Shown here one piece after another: positions 27,501 to 41,303 of a stretch of DNA of 64,000 nt. Every line of letters begins with the position of its first letter. The stretch's first letter is position 1. This stretch comes from Onchocerca volvulus (Eukaryota > Nematoda > Chromadorea > Rhabditida > Onchocercidae). The notes under the pieces were generated by a model that saw only the letters and a program-made list of their open reading frames with translations, was not told the origin of the DNA and made no database searches. The translations under genes were made by a program, and so were the position numbers. The DNA lies in contig HG738139.1 of the NCBI GenBank assembly GCA_000499405.2, positions 12,760,898-12,824,897 of the forward strand, read 5' to 3'.

Positions 27501-30500
27501 TTGTTTAACTTTATATTTGAACATGAAAATTTAGATTTCTGATTTCTGACCAACTATGAGATTGGGAAAGGACGAACAAAATTTGATGCTTTTTTTTTTT
27601 TTTTTATTTTTAGAATTCTTGATTGAATCAAATGTAAAATGTTTATATAAACAAGGAAGTAATTGAATTTAAAAAAAAAAATTGAAAGTACTTAAGAATT
27701 GAAATTCGTTGATCTAAAAACGTCATTTCCTGCGCAGAAATAGTCTAAAGGATGCTAATAATAATTTGATTAACAGTATTAATAATAATTTTTTTTTCTT
27801 GTTTCATATTAAATGCTCATTTTTTTTTTGATAAGAAATTAATTGCTTTAATAGTAAATGATGACGAAAAATGAATATTAAAGAAAGAACATTTATCATG
27901 AAAAATCTAATAGAATAATCACCAAAATTTAATTTATAAATTTTACATGTTTCTTCTTGACAAAAGTTTAAGTTAAAGATTCGAAAATTTTTCTTATTTT
28001 TGAATTTTTTCATGAAATTCGAAGGGATATGATCTTGATCGTTAGGAATATAGCTTATAAAAATAACATAAAGATTCGAAAGTTATTTGAAATTTTCAAA
28101 GAATTTTTTTTACGGTAATAAATCATTTTTGATGATTTGCACAAATTTCTTTGACAAAATCGATTTTTTTCTAATTTTATTAAAATAATAGAAAGAAGAT
28201 GTTCAATTTTTAAAAAACAATTTGAATGATGATGCTTTTTTCAAATAAGAAATAATCGATGAATAGTCTATTTCAAAATGGAAAATTTAAAATAATGAAG
28301 GATCGAAAAAGAAAATTATTAACCGAAAAAGCACTAGGAATGAAATAATTGAGATTATGAGAATATCGAGCTAACTGAGAAGTGTTCATAAAATGTACAA
28401 ACATATGTTAATGAAATTGCTAATGTATTATGATTGAAATCTTCTAATGAAGGGAAAAGAAGACGACACAATTTTATCTTCTCAAATTTCACTTTTCATG
28501 CATTATTATTTTGGCGAATATTTTCCTTAATTTGCGATAGTTTTTTTATTTTTTTTATTTAGAAAAGAAAATTGAAGGATATGTTGATAGAAAAAAAAAA
28601 GAGCAATTGAAGAAGGTAATGGCTAGCCAAAATAAATAAAACACAACTAAGCATCAAATCTAAAAACAAACTAATCTGAATGATAAAATTTAATTATTGA
28701 AGTGATGATAATATAATAATGTAAGTTAACTTCAACAATTAGATTGCATTTTTAGAAGATGCAATTTAGTTATTGAAGCAAAATAATTTAATTTAATAGT
28801 AAATATATACTACTATTGCTGAAATATTAATTAAGAGTAGTTAAAACTTAGTGAGGTGCATAAAAATTTACATCATAAAGCTGAAAAATAAATGTAAGTT
28901 AAATTTGAAAACTTAAATAATAAATTTCAAATCTGAAGATTACAACCAAGCTGAATTTGAATTTTTTATCGATGAATGAATTGAACCATTGAGATTTTTT
29001 GGAATAAATGATGAGTAGCATAATTTTAGAAAGAATTAAAAATTTGATTCCGAATTTATCATTTTCTTGATCCAAATTTCTTCATTATATCGGAAAATAA
29101 ATGGAAAAAACGCTAATTATAAATCAAATAATTGAAAAAGAATGAAATATGTACATTTATTAAAATCAGAAAAGAAATCATAACAAGTTTTTTTAAGTTC
29201 CAAAATACTTGATCATTTCAATGGAAAGAAACAGAGCACTAACATTTACAATATTTTCAAAAAAAAAAAAGAATTTTATAAATATGTTAAAGTGATTTTT
29301 AACTATAGCGACAAAGGCTGATTAAGTTTGATAATGAGGCAATAAAAAGTCTGTTCGGATTAGAAAATGGTAAAAGGTCCGTGAAACTTTAAAAAATAAA
29401 AATTAAAGTTTTATTTTGAAACAGTTTGATGGTGTTGAAGCTTTCTTGTTTTTTTCTTTTCTTTTCTCTTCTTTTTCTTTCTTTCTTTTTTTTTTTTTTT
29501 TTTCTGAAAAATGATAAATGAATGAATTCTAAATTTTCAACAACATTAATTTTTTTGTGGCATTAGAATGAATTTTTTTTTTATTATAAAAAATCGCAAG
29601 TATTCGCATAGAAATTTCAAAACAGTTGAATGACATTTAATAGCAATCATTAACGTCTAATTAGTCAATGCAATACATGTTATACATGCATGCTATCATG
29701 AGTGCAAGCTACTTAAGATTATAACTAGCAACTAAATCAATCTCATCGCATGCAATCGTCCCAACGATTCTCGAATTGTCGATATTTCTCGATATAATCA
29801 CAAAAATATCTTCCCTCAACATTGAGCTAACTATTTCGGTACTTTCCATTTCATCACTGTGATATGCATAAAAGCTTAGTTAATTTTTAACAACATATTC
29901 ATGACCTATTTTTTCGCAAAACATATTCGCAAATTCTAATTCAGTCCTAAACATTCGTATGAATCATATTTCATCGCATTCGTACACGTATATCTCATTT
30001 TATCGCTATGCATAAGCACCGTTGAGTTAAATATCAAATTTATGTCATACATATATATATATTTTTTTTTTCCTTTCTTTTTAAAGAAACCAACTAAAAT
30101 AAATGGATTATGGAAAAACTTCCACATGATGTTATAAAATTGAAAAGGAAAAGAACAGCATCTAAGTGCTCAAAGATGAGATTAAGCAGTAATATTAAAA
30201 TTTTTGAAAAAAAATGGCATTTCGAGAAATTCATTCCAAAACAATGGTAAATTCATTACTTTTTCTTTTTCTTTTTTAAAAATGATGTTTAATCTAGTAA
30301 TGTTAAAATTTTTAAATAACGTTTTGAGAAATTCATTCCGAAATATAAGCAATGATAAGTTTTTTTTTTTTTTCTTTTCTTCACATTATAAATCAAATCC
30401 CCTATGGCAGCAACAGCAAAAGTTTTTCGGGGGAAAAAAAAGCAAGATTTAAAACGTTTAATTGAAAAATTTTTAATTTTTAATCCAATCTCTTAATATT

Positions 30501-30828
30501 AAATTTTAATAATTAAAGCATGAAATGATGAAATTTAGCTTAAAAATTCATCAAAATCAAAATGACAAATGTAAAAGAGAAAAGTAGGAATAATCATTGC
30601 AAGAAATAAATCATTCTAAAATGCTCAAAAGTGCTAAAATTGAAATATTTGTGGGAAAGCAAGAATAGAACGTTTGTATTCCAACTGACGGAATAAAAAA
30701 AAAAAAAAAAAAAGTATTATGAATGATGGAAAAGCTTCAAATTTGAAAGCATCAATACGGTTAAAAATTTATTTTTTTTTATTTAAAACTTACACTTGTC
30801 ATTCATTCTATTTTCTTTTGTGCTACCA

Positions 30829-30941
30829 AAAAGTATTTAGACAAGTCTTCCGAAAAAGTATTTGGATAAGACAAGTCTTCTTTAATAAATGACACTTAAC
30901 TAAAAAGACTTCCGGATGAGACAAGTTTTCTTGAATAAATA
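30829..30941. repeat. Short degenerate repeats of AAGACAAGTCTTC type
   Basis: Three related units (AGACAAGTCTTCCGAAAAAG, AAGACAAGTCTTCTTTAATA, and AGACTTCCGGATGAGACAAG with TTTTC following). AGACAAGTCT is a near-palindrome. Confidence 0.6.
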
Positions 30942-33900
30942 GGATTATATTTGATTTGCATTCATAAGATATTTATACACGAGGTTTGTTGGACTTTATA
31001 GTATAATAAGTATATTCGTTTTAAGCGCGGCTGGTTTTTAAGTTAGAACATAAAACAAACAAAAAAAAAAGCTTAGCGTAAAAAGTCTTCGTTCACAATT
31101 CGCTCATTTTTATTACAAATGAAAAAATTTCTCAATGAATAATTTTTTTTTCTTTTTTTTTTTTGTCCATAGAAATTAATACATTTTCAAAAAATGAGCC
31201 AGTTAATTGAATTATATTATCATATATTTTCGGCAATTTTTTCAATCATTAAAAGATAGTTATTTTAATGGAAAAATTTATTTTTCTCACAAAAAGTTTT
31301 CACGAATTTTTTCTAATCATAAATTGTTGCCAATGTTTCTATTTTTATATTAAAAATTTGTCGAAGAAAAAAAAAAAAAGGAAGTGCAAGCTATATAAAA
31401 GTAATTCATATTTCGTTTCCAAATGTCAAATGAAAATAATGAAAAATGGGAAAATATGATTGAAATGACAAATTGAATTTTAATTTTTTAGCGCGAATAG
31501 CTGAAATGCCATTAAATCAATGAATTTAACAATGATAAAGAGGAAAAAAAAAAAAAAAAAAAAACGAAAGAGATAGGATGAGAAGGAAAAATTAACTTTA
31601 TTTTTTCACTGAAAATTTGATGGACGATTTCCGAATGATTTTTGTTTTTACAAAATATTGAATGAGAAAGAAGTTATTAAATGTTAGTTAAATGATTTTC
31701 CTTTGAATCATCATTAATGCTCATGTTTTTTCATGTCTTTTCTTATTTTCAAAATATTTTCAAATAAATACCGCTAAACAATTAAAAGAAATATTGTTAC
31801 AGAAAAACGATCGTAAACTTTATTTCAATGTTATTTCTTTACTTTTTTTTTTTTTCTTGAACTTAACAAACTTATCTTAATATCGCCTGTTCGTTAAATC
31901 TTCCTCAACATATATATTCTTCTCGAAATTCTTGGCTTAACTATCATTTTAAGAAACATCAACTTTACATTCATATTCGATCAAAAAATAGATAGAACAT
32001 ATGTTTCAGAAGTTTACAAAAAAAGCCATAAAAACCAAAATGCATTTGTTCACTAGCAATATTCATAAGAAATAATCGGTTTTTACTTTTTTTTTTTTTT
32101 AAAGGAAAAAAAAACTTTAAAATGATATTATATCGTTTATGAAATAAATTAACCATAGATTGGTTTGATCTTTTTAATAGTTTTTAAAGATCATTTTGAT
32201 TGAAACTATACGAATTGCATATTTCAGTGAGACTAAAAAGACTTGAAATAAAACTTTAGCTTTTTTTTTGTTTTCAAATTTCATTAAGTTCTATTCTAAG
32301 CATGCACTTTAGTTCTTTTCTACCTGAAAGTTATATTTAACATAATGATATTTGAAAAAATGAATTTATGATATGTATAGAATAATGACAAGTATGGAAA
32401 TTTTCTAAAGTACTTTGTGAAATTTTTTAATAACAAAGCAATGATTTTTTATTTTACAATCGCAAGTCATACTTCAGAAGTATTTGTTAGATTTAAATAT
32501 TTTGTCCTTTTAATAATAAAACTTTCAAGAATTCAATAGAAAAAATGTCTTACTTAGTCCACCTACATATTTCAGAGATGAAAATTCTGAAATCCTAATT
32601 TTACAATTAGTTACTATTATGTTTAAAGTTAAAGCTCTTTTTTTTTCAGGTAATTAAACGCCAATTACTCTCATTTTGTTGATTAAAATAAAAAATTTTA
32701 AAACAAAAATTGGAAATTATCATAAATTACTAAAACTTATTTTTCGAAAACAGGCAGAAAATATACCGATTACGCTCAAAACATCGAGACTTCCATTAAT
32801 CCATTTGTTTCATCCTGTTGTTCATATTTAAAATCTTGTTTAGAGTAAATTCGACGAATATAAAGCGATAATTTGGCTTGATTCCAAAAATAAGAATAAA
32901 TGCATTATTCAATGAGCACATCAAATTGGGGATGTAAACCAAGCATAATTTATGATTACGACGAGAATTTTTTTTGAAGAAATTTCATGTTAAATGTGTT
33001 AAAAGTTTATGCCATAATTCCGCCTGGTATGCTATAATTCTCATGTCAAATATTTAAATTCTTAGCAATTATAATAAATTTTTTCACACATGAGCGAAAC
33101 TTCTTAAAAACTCAGCAAAGTAATTATAATCTTCTTATGGTTTATTAGGAGAATAGACAAGATTCTATGGGTTCATCGATCACCTATTTCAGTAACATTC
33201 TCATTTTTCAAACAATTATACGACCTAACAGACAAACTTCAAATTTCATCTAGCGAAATGTACAAGCAAAAATTTTTTCTGGAAAAGATATGCCTAAACT
33301 AGTATTGCCTGATAGACTAAGAGATAAATTTGTGGTAGTAGCTTTTGCGAATTAGCTTCTGCGAACTAGCTTTCGTGAAATTAGCTTCTTCTGGAGTTAA
33401 TTCTTTTGCGAACTCCTGCGATTTTTAGCTTCTTCCTTATTATTTTTAACAAAAATTTTCTTCAAATGATTATTTTTTATTACCAACGATGAACGAGTTA
33501 ATTTGAATAAAATGATTTTATCAACCTATCATTTTATTAGTCTAATATTTATTAGGCAACTTTTATCCACATACTAATACATTTAGGCAATCATTTATAC
33601 AACAATTATGAGAAAAATTTAATGAAATAAATCAACTAAAAAATGATTGTTCCTTCCAAAGTTGAATAAAATCAATGTGAACTGAAAAATTAATTGCTTG
33701 GAAAAGGATTATTTTCGGTAAATTTCAAATTCATTTATTTTTAAAATAAAATCATTATTTATAATGCAATCATGCTCATATAAACATTTAAAGAAGAAAA
33801 GAATGGAAAGAAAAGGCGTAAAAAAAAAACGAAAAAATTTTAAATTTTCTCATAGAACTTCCTTTCTTAGATTCAATAAAACATTTGCTCAAACTTTTTT

Positions 33901-36900
33901 TCTTCAGAAAAAGAATTTATCTTTCGGAACTAATTGCTTCTCAACAGAATTAATTCAGTTTAGAATTAATTATGATATGATCAGTTTAATAGATATGGGA
34001 AGACACAGATTGTAGTGATTGGTTGGGAAATTTGAAATGAAATAAAATTGAGAATCACCTCAGTAGATTTAAACTTTCTTGAAAAAGAAATGTGTAAATT
34101 TTCGAAATAAACAAAAAGTGCGAAAAATTTTTCAATTTTAAGTCTTCAAATTCAAAATTTAAAGTAATCATTCAATTTTCATCTAGCTTTTCATTGGAGA
34201 AATTTTATTCACCTTTCCCTTTATTTTCTAAGCAATTTTCTTTTCCTTTTTTTGAAATGACACCAATTTTCTACGGCCATTCTTTTTAAGCTTGAGCTCA
34301 AACAAAGCCTAATTTGAATTTCGACCCTATTTATGCCTAATAAAAACTAAAATTAGTCAGGATATCTATTTATTATATTTTTAATTCTTTCATCCATCTT
34401 TTAAATTACTTATAAAATATATATATATGTATAGTTACATATGATAATAACTTCGAGATAATGTAATTATTTGCGAACAATTTTAGAAGAGTAAACAATT
34501 TAATGACTTTTCAAAATCTTAATTTTCATAAAAAAACTTTTTTTTTGCTAGAAGCTAGAAGAATCATATTCGTGCAATTATTTTTATTTATTTTTGGAAA
34601 AAAAAAATTCTTGCAAAAATTTCTATTTTAAATCTGCGCCGAAATAAATCCAATTTTTATTTAATTTTTTGACATGCATTTAAATTGTAACGAAAGTCTT
34701 ACTTCATTTTTCATCATCTTTTAATGATTGCAAATATTTCGTAAATGAAAGAGACAAATATTTATTAAACGATTAAAATACACTAGTAAACAAGAACATT
34801 ATAAATTTTATGACTAAAAGAGTCGAATAAAATTTAGCAAAAAACCAAAAACAAGAAATTTTGAAATTGTTGCAGCAAAGAAACTCTTCATATGGAGAAA
34901 GTTTTTAAATCGATGATTTTTCCGATTTCTTCCGACTCTTTTTTTTTTTTACGAAGATTTGGTTTTTCATCATACTGAAATTGCTTTTTTGAAAAATAAC
35001 TATTTTTAGATGAATGAATAAACTTGGCAAGTTGAACTTCCAAGGCACTATGGGATTTTTACGGCTCAGCTAGAAAAAAAAAAAGGATGAATTTATCATT
35101 TTTATAGCAAACTAAAAATGCGTTTGGAAAAAATTAAGAAACCGAAGCTTGAAGGAAATTAAAGAAATAAAATGGTTGTTGTTTATGATTATATGCATAA
35201 AAATTTGCTTTTATCATTATTATCAGCTAATTATCATTATTATTATTACTGAAGCACATTTTTGTTTACTATATTATCATTTAGCAGTTTTAAAATTCAA
35301 ATATATATCAAATTTATTTCTATATTTAAAAAAGATATATTTCTAGAAGGAATTAAAATAACATTTGCTTAGAATTAATATATTCGTTAGCAATAATACA
35401 GTTAATCGATAATTATAAATATTATTCGGCGAAAGTTATTAAGTAACTCAACAAATATATTACTTAACTTTTAGCTTAGCAGCACTTTACAAAGAAAAAG
35501 TTTAAATAAAACAAGTTTATCGAAGTAATCAATTAATTTAATTCTATTATAAATTAGTAAAACAATTTATTTTGTCATTTCATGGCAAAAAATTTTTCTG
35601 CAATTTTTATTTTAATCTAAAAGCAATAACAAATTAATTCATATTAAAATAAAAAATTTAATTAACCAAAAAATATATTATAATCTAATTTCATTCTAGC
35701 AAATGAATACATAAATAAATTATCAACAACAATTTTTTTGAATAATGAATAATGAACCATAAATAATATGTGACGAGTTGATATAAAAATTTACTTTTTC
35801 TATTTTTAATAAGTTAATTTCACAATAATCGTGCTTTTATTATTCTCAATTTCCACTATTTATCTTCCTATTATTTTGCATTCTATTCTTGAACGACAAA
35901 AAAGAAAATAATTGTCAAATATTGAAAAATTACTTCAAATTAAAAATATTTCCAATTAAATATTTCTATAATCAATACATAAATTTCTAAAATAAGTATT
36001 ATCAGCTCTAATCCGTACCAAATATTTTCGCTTTCTACATTATTGTTGATTAATGAGAGGATATATATTTCTAATTTAGAATCTAAAAATAATATTTCTT
36101 CTAAAATTGTTATTGATATATATAAATTTTTAGATAAATTGTAAGGAACAAAAAAAAGGGAAAAAATTGAAGGTCGTAAACGAAAAAAAAGGAATTATTT
36201 TTTGCGATATGAATAGAAGCTTGTCAAATTCAAGAATTATCAGTTAAATGAACATAAAGCCGAATCTGCTGACAAATGAAAACATTTTTGACAAAACATG
36301 GAGTACATAAGAATATTTCATTTGCGAAATTGAATTAATAAGTCAATTTCGCAAAATAAAATAATGGATGAGACAACGATTGAACTAATTAAATAAGCAA
36401 TCTGTATTACTGATAATTTCAATGATAAATGTTAATGATAATTTTTTTTGAACCAAGCGCTATCTATTCCTACTGATATATGGCACTTTGAATGCTTTAT
36501 TGGAAAGTTTACGATTCCGTCGCGTAAAAAGATAAAATCGCATTGGCATCAAATATTGCATTTTTTTTTTATGCGACATAAATGGTAAATTAATCTAATG
36601 ACTGATTTGATTGATCATTTGACCTTTAGCCTTTATTTGGCATGGCGAAGAAAATTTACCTAGATATTTATAAACCTTTATATTTTTTATTTTCACGAGC
36701 ATAATGTCAATCGTATATGATTTGCGCTTAGGCTTAATTATATATATTTAGCAACATTTATTTGCTAATTAGCTCTAATTAACTCGATTATGATTTTAAG
36801 GAAATGAAATAAATGAAAAAATAGTAAATTACTGAAAGGAAACGGTTGATTTAGAATTGATTTCGATTAATTTTCCATTTCATAGTATTTTTAAGTGAAG

Positions 36901-38520
36901 AAATTTAATTTAAATTCTTAATGGAAGTTGTCAAGTATAAGAAAAATACAAATTAACTTGCTTGTTCAAATTTGAAATGTTCAAAAATAAGATCCGGAAG
37001 TGAATTGTTGAATTCATTTCAAATTAACATAAATTTTGTATCTAGCTAATGGAGCGAATAAATAATAAGACGGAAATAATTACATCCTTCTAACTACTTT
37101 TTATCAAAATTTTAGAAAAAATTTGAGATAGTTAGAAAACGTCTAAAAATTAGAGATATTGGAAAGCATCTTAAACTGATGACAATGATATCATATTTCG
37201 AAATTGATCAATTAAAATTGCGAAATTTTATTTACGATATTAACTTTGCGATATCGAACGTCTGTTAGAAAAAAAAAATGAACTTAGTTCGTATTTCATT
37301 TCACAGTTGGTGCATTTCATTTTTTTTTTAAATATATTTAGCAGATGTAAGAAGCACTTAACAAATTAATTTACGCTGAAATGGATAGCAACCTATTGCT
37401 AAATCTGCTATTTTTTAACAAAAAGAAAAAAAAAAAATGAAGGAAATTTCCTTCAAATTTTTTGAGTTAAAAAAAAAAAAAAAGTATTGACGATAGTCTA
37501 ATATTTTGAATTTCTCCTACAAATTTTCAATTTTTACACTTTTTTTTTCCATTAAATTTCCCGTCAAATAATCATTCATTCAATTATAAAGCCAAAATAA
37601 ATCTGGCTATAAAATCTGAATTTTCTTTCAATTTCAATTCATTATGAATTTAATTAAAAAATGGGTTTAATAATAATGATATCTTTATTGATTCAATTGT
37701 TATTTAATTGAATTTTTTTTTTTATTTCCAAAACCGATACGGTTGTTTGTGATTTAAAATTGGATTTATATATGCAAATTAACAAATCTTATTATCACAT
37801 TAATTAGCTCTCAAAATTTATCGGAAATTCGCTTTTGTTCGTCAAATTTGATCACTTTTGATCCTTTTTCTTGAATGGTATGTTATGAAAAAGTTAGAAA
37901 GAATTTTCTGAGAAAAACTAAAAAAAAAATGTCGAAAAATTCGCAAATCTAATTGGAATGAAAAGTTTTGAATGATAAAATTTAATCATCGTATGAAGTG
38001 AAAATGAAAAATCATTGAATAGAAGAAGACTGCATTGTTAATTAAAAAAAGCCAATTGTATTGGCCTATGAATTTCGAAATCAATATATAAACAAAATGA
38101 GGCACATTATATAAAAGGAAGAAAAGGCCTAGGCAAAATAAAGTCCCAATGAGTAATCCTGGATGATTTTCAAGATTTCATTTCCTTGAATCTTGAAATT
38201 AGTTATCAAACTATCATTAAACGAGACAAAATTTCCCATTTCGAAACTCGTAATATATTCTTATTTCAAGCATCATATAGAATTGATAATGATTTTAATG
38301 AAAAGTTTCTGGAACAAGTGTAATTCAATTAAATCAATTTAATTAACGATATTATTTATCTAACAAAATTGTTTATCGAAAGATTTTTATATTTAGATTT
38401 TATTTTCAATATATTTATAGCATAAATATTTCCTTAATATTATTTCAAATTTATAATAAATTGTAAAATAAATTTGAAAAAATTTTTCGAAACATTATGA
38501 TGAATTTAATAAAAGGAAAA

Positions 38521-38928
38521 AAAAACTTTCGCAATTTAATTTCGTAACTTTTATAAATACTTATTAAACATTTCTTTCAATTTTTGATTTTTATTAAATT
38601 TTTCGATTTTTTTTTTAATCGTTTTAAATATAAACAAATTTACATGAAATTAGTAAAAAAAAATATTACTTGAAAATACTGCTTCTAAATGTTGCTTAAA
38701 TTAAATTTAAATTACAATATTAAAAAACTTTCGCAATTTAATTTCGTAACTTTTATAAATACTTATTAAACATTTCTTTCCATTTTTGATTTTTATTAAA
38801 TTTTTCGATTTTTTTTTTAATCGTTTTAAATATAAACAAAGTTACATGAAATTAGTAAAAAAAAATATTACTTGAAAATACTGCTTCTAAATGTTGCTTA
38901 AATTAAATTTAAATTACAATATTAAAAA
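38521..38928. repeat. 202-bp tandem duplication
   Basis: Bases from about 38521 are repeated from about 38723 with a 202-bp period. I see only two substitutions between copies (TTCAATTT/TTCCATTT and CAAATTTAC/CAAAGTTAC). This is a young tandem duplication without coding content. Confidence 0.93.
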
Positions 38929-40903
38929 ATTAAAAAAGAAAAGTTGTTTATAACTCTTTTTTTCGCTCTAATCCTTCAATCATATATTCCTTAAAACTAT
39001 TTGACCCTTCATCATCAATAATCAATACTTTCATAATTTAATAATTAAATAAGAACTAAAAATTTCAGTTAGCAAATTTAATGAATTTTAATTAACCATT
39101 TAAGTAATACTTAGTAGCCATGTTTATGTTAGCCATGCTTTTAATAATGAAAAATTCTCAAAATTATTTTCTTTCGTGATGATGAATAATTAAAATTAAA
39201 AATTTGCTTCAATTGTAGATGCTTAAAATAAAAATAAAAATATTATTATTAGTAATAATAACATTTTCCATTTTTTGTTCATTTCTTGCATTTTTCGTTG
39301 TTAAAAAGTAATTAAATATGAATTTTGCTAATAATAAAAGCAAAAGGTACATTTTTCCATGTTTTCAACGTATATTATACGAAAAGATGGTATGAAATTA
39401 AATTGAAAGAAAGGTAACTTATAGGCAGCTGAAAATTTGAAATATAAAATTAAAATTAAAAATTAGTTTTCTGAAGGAAATATTGAGAAAATGTTTGTTT
39501 GCCTTTAAAAAGATATGATATTAGATAGAAGTAGTGAAAATCTTAATCAATCATAAATGCAATAAATGCAAAAAAAAAAAAGAAAGAAAAAAAAGGAAAT
39601 AAATAAATAGAAAAGTGGAAATTAATTTCAATTTGACTCATTTTTGATTAAACTTTTCAGAATTTTAAAATATGTAAAGTTGTCATTATATTTGGTGTAA
39701 ATATATTAAGTATTAAAAATTTTATGAACAAACTATTTAAATTATTTACACAAAATGTTATCAAGAATAAAATTTGTACTTTATACATATCTTTCAACAA
39801 ATATTTTCTATAAAATTCATTAAGTTCATGTTTACTTAATATTTGATAATCACTTCTTTATTCACAGTTCTTTTTTTTTTTTCTGTGCAGAATTATCTGG
39901 GATATATTCAAAAATCCTAAGTTAATTTTATCTTACTTTTTAGTTCTTGATTAATTTGATTTAGACTAGAATAATGCTATTATGGGGTTCGAAATCTTCA
40001 CGTAACAATTTTTTATATTTTTAATTTTTTTTAAATAAATGATGAAAAAGAATATATTAGAAAGACTAAAGATGCGTTTTTAGAAAAGGAAAAATATCGG
40101 CAAGTTGAACCACAATTGAAAATTTTGAAAACTTATCAACTGCTGTTTAGAAGTTGTTTATCATCAGATAAACTGTTAATTCCTCAATATCAAACTTTTT
40201 GACAAATTATCACTGTTACATATACACTGAACCTACTAATACTAATTATTATCACAAAACTTTTGCATGCTTTTTGTTTGAAGAATTATGAGGAGAAGTT
40301 ATTGCAGTGATAGCTGGAAAATGTCGTGAAGATCAAAAATTAATTTTCGTTCATCTCTTATCACATATCATATTATCGAGCTACCAAAATTGATGATATA
40401 TTGATTAAATGAAGCAATGTAAAAATTTTCCGAATTCTGAATTTGTTTAACACAAAATTTTTCAAATATTTCGTGAATATTTTCTTAATTAAATGTTAGT
40501 GGAAATAACAATCATACTATTATCGCTAGAATTGAAATTAACAAAAGTTAGCAAATTTGAAAAAAAATTACTTTTAACTAAAGTTCGGAATGAAGAAAAC
40601 AATTTTCGCTTGTGATGAAATTCCGATAGATAATACCAACTGCTAGTTTTTAATAAAGTTTTTCGATTTATAAGATTGTAAAAAAATATTATTGAAGAAA
40701 GTATGGGAAAAATTATTTTGAAATTCAATTTTCAGATCAAATATTTTCATATCATAATATAAAGTATCCCTATGTCTTAATAGCAAATAAATGATCAGAC
40801 GGACATTAAACAGACTTTCAAAATAAAATCGATCAAACTAATGCATTTTAAAATTTAAAATTATTTCAATGAAGCTATCCGCTTACTCTCGACAAATTGA
40901 AAC

Positions 40904-41228
40904 TGTCGGAAAAAACCGAAATAACTGTATCCCTTCCTTCACAGTATATAAAGGGAGGATTTTCTCATAAGGACACTTCATACTTTCTACACTTGTATCC
41001 ACGCCATCATTTCTTTCAAATCCTTTCTCCCGATATTCTTTGTACTTTGGTCGACAATAAATTATCGACATATTGGACTCGTTTTATGGTTTACAATAAA
41101 ATTTTTAACTAGTCGTACGCTCACAATACGCTACGCGACAAAGGATATACGTAAGTAATTTTGTTACGAAGTATTCCTTTTTTACTAATACAAATTAACT
41201 ATTTATATAGCGCAAAAAATTCGCGACA
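40904..41228 (+). repeat. Left LTR, with internal U3 deletion (325 bp)
   Basis: Begins TGTCGG and ends GCGACA, giving the TG...CA and TGTCG/CGACA terminal inverted pairs of an LTR. A TATA box (TATATAAAG, about 40945-40953) lies upstream of the presumed start; AATAAA occurs at 41056-41061 and 41095-41100. Compared with the inverted copy it lacks nearly 280 bp of U3 right after ACTGTATC, so the TATA region has been brought next to the LTR start. Confidence 0.88.
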
Positions 41229-41238
41229 TAAAAAACCG

Positions 41239-41303
41239 TGGTTCCCATGCCGGGAATCGAACTCGGGCCGCGTGGGTGAAAGCCACGAATCCTAGCCACT
41301 AGA
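41239..41303 (-). pseudogene. tRNA-Glu(UUC) 3' portion with CCA, in PBS position
   Basis: Read on the minus strand this is the last 65 bases of a tRNA-Glu, through anticodon loop CTTTCAC, T arm and ...GGGAA followed by CCA. The D-stem and acceptor 5' strand are missing. CCA is added after transcription in eukaryotes, so the piece was copied from mature tRNA. On the plus strand it begins TGGTTCCCATGCC, ten bases after the LTR end, exactly where a primer-binding site belongs. A PBS normally spans about 18 bases; here copying ran far into the tRNA, past the usual stop at methylated A58. Confidence 0.85.

Larger units (their letters stand above)
8640..40900. other. Gene desert of about 32 kb
   Basis: No exon with recognisable protein motif, consistent splice pair or RNA-gene signature was found on either strand. 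Content is A/T homopolymer runs, short hairpins and small direct duplications listed separately. The longest open frame with an ATG is the minus-strand one at 14558-14866 (102 residues, hydrophobic N-terminus), unsupported by splice or family evidence. The stretch may be the upstream regulatory region or a giant 5' intron of the GPCR gene, or repeat-derived filler. Confidence 0.55.

Noticed and set aside
40883..41112. Overlapping 62- and 71-residue frames
   Set aside because: They lie within the LTR and contain its TATA and poly(A) signals, so they are regulatory repeat sequence.
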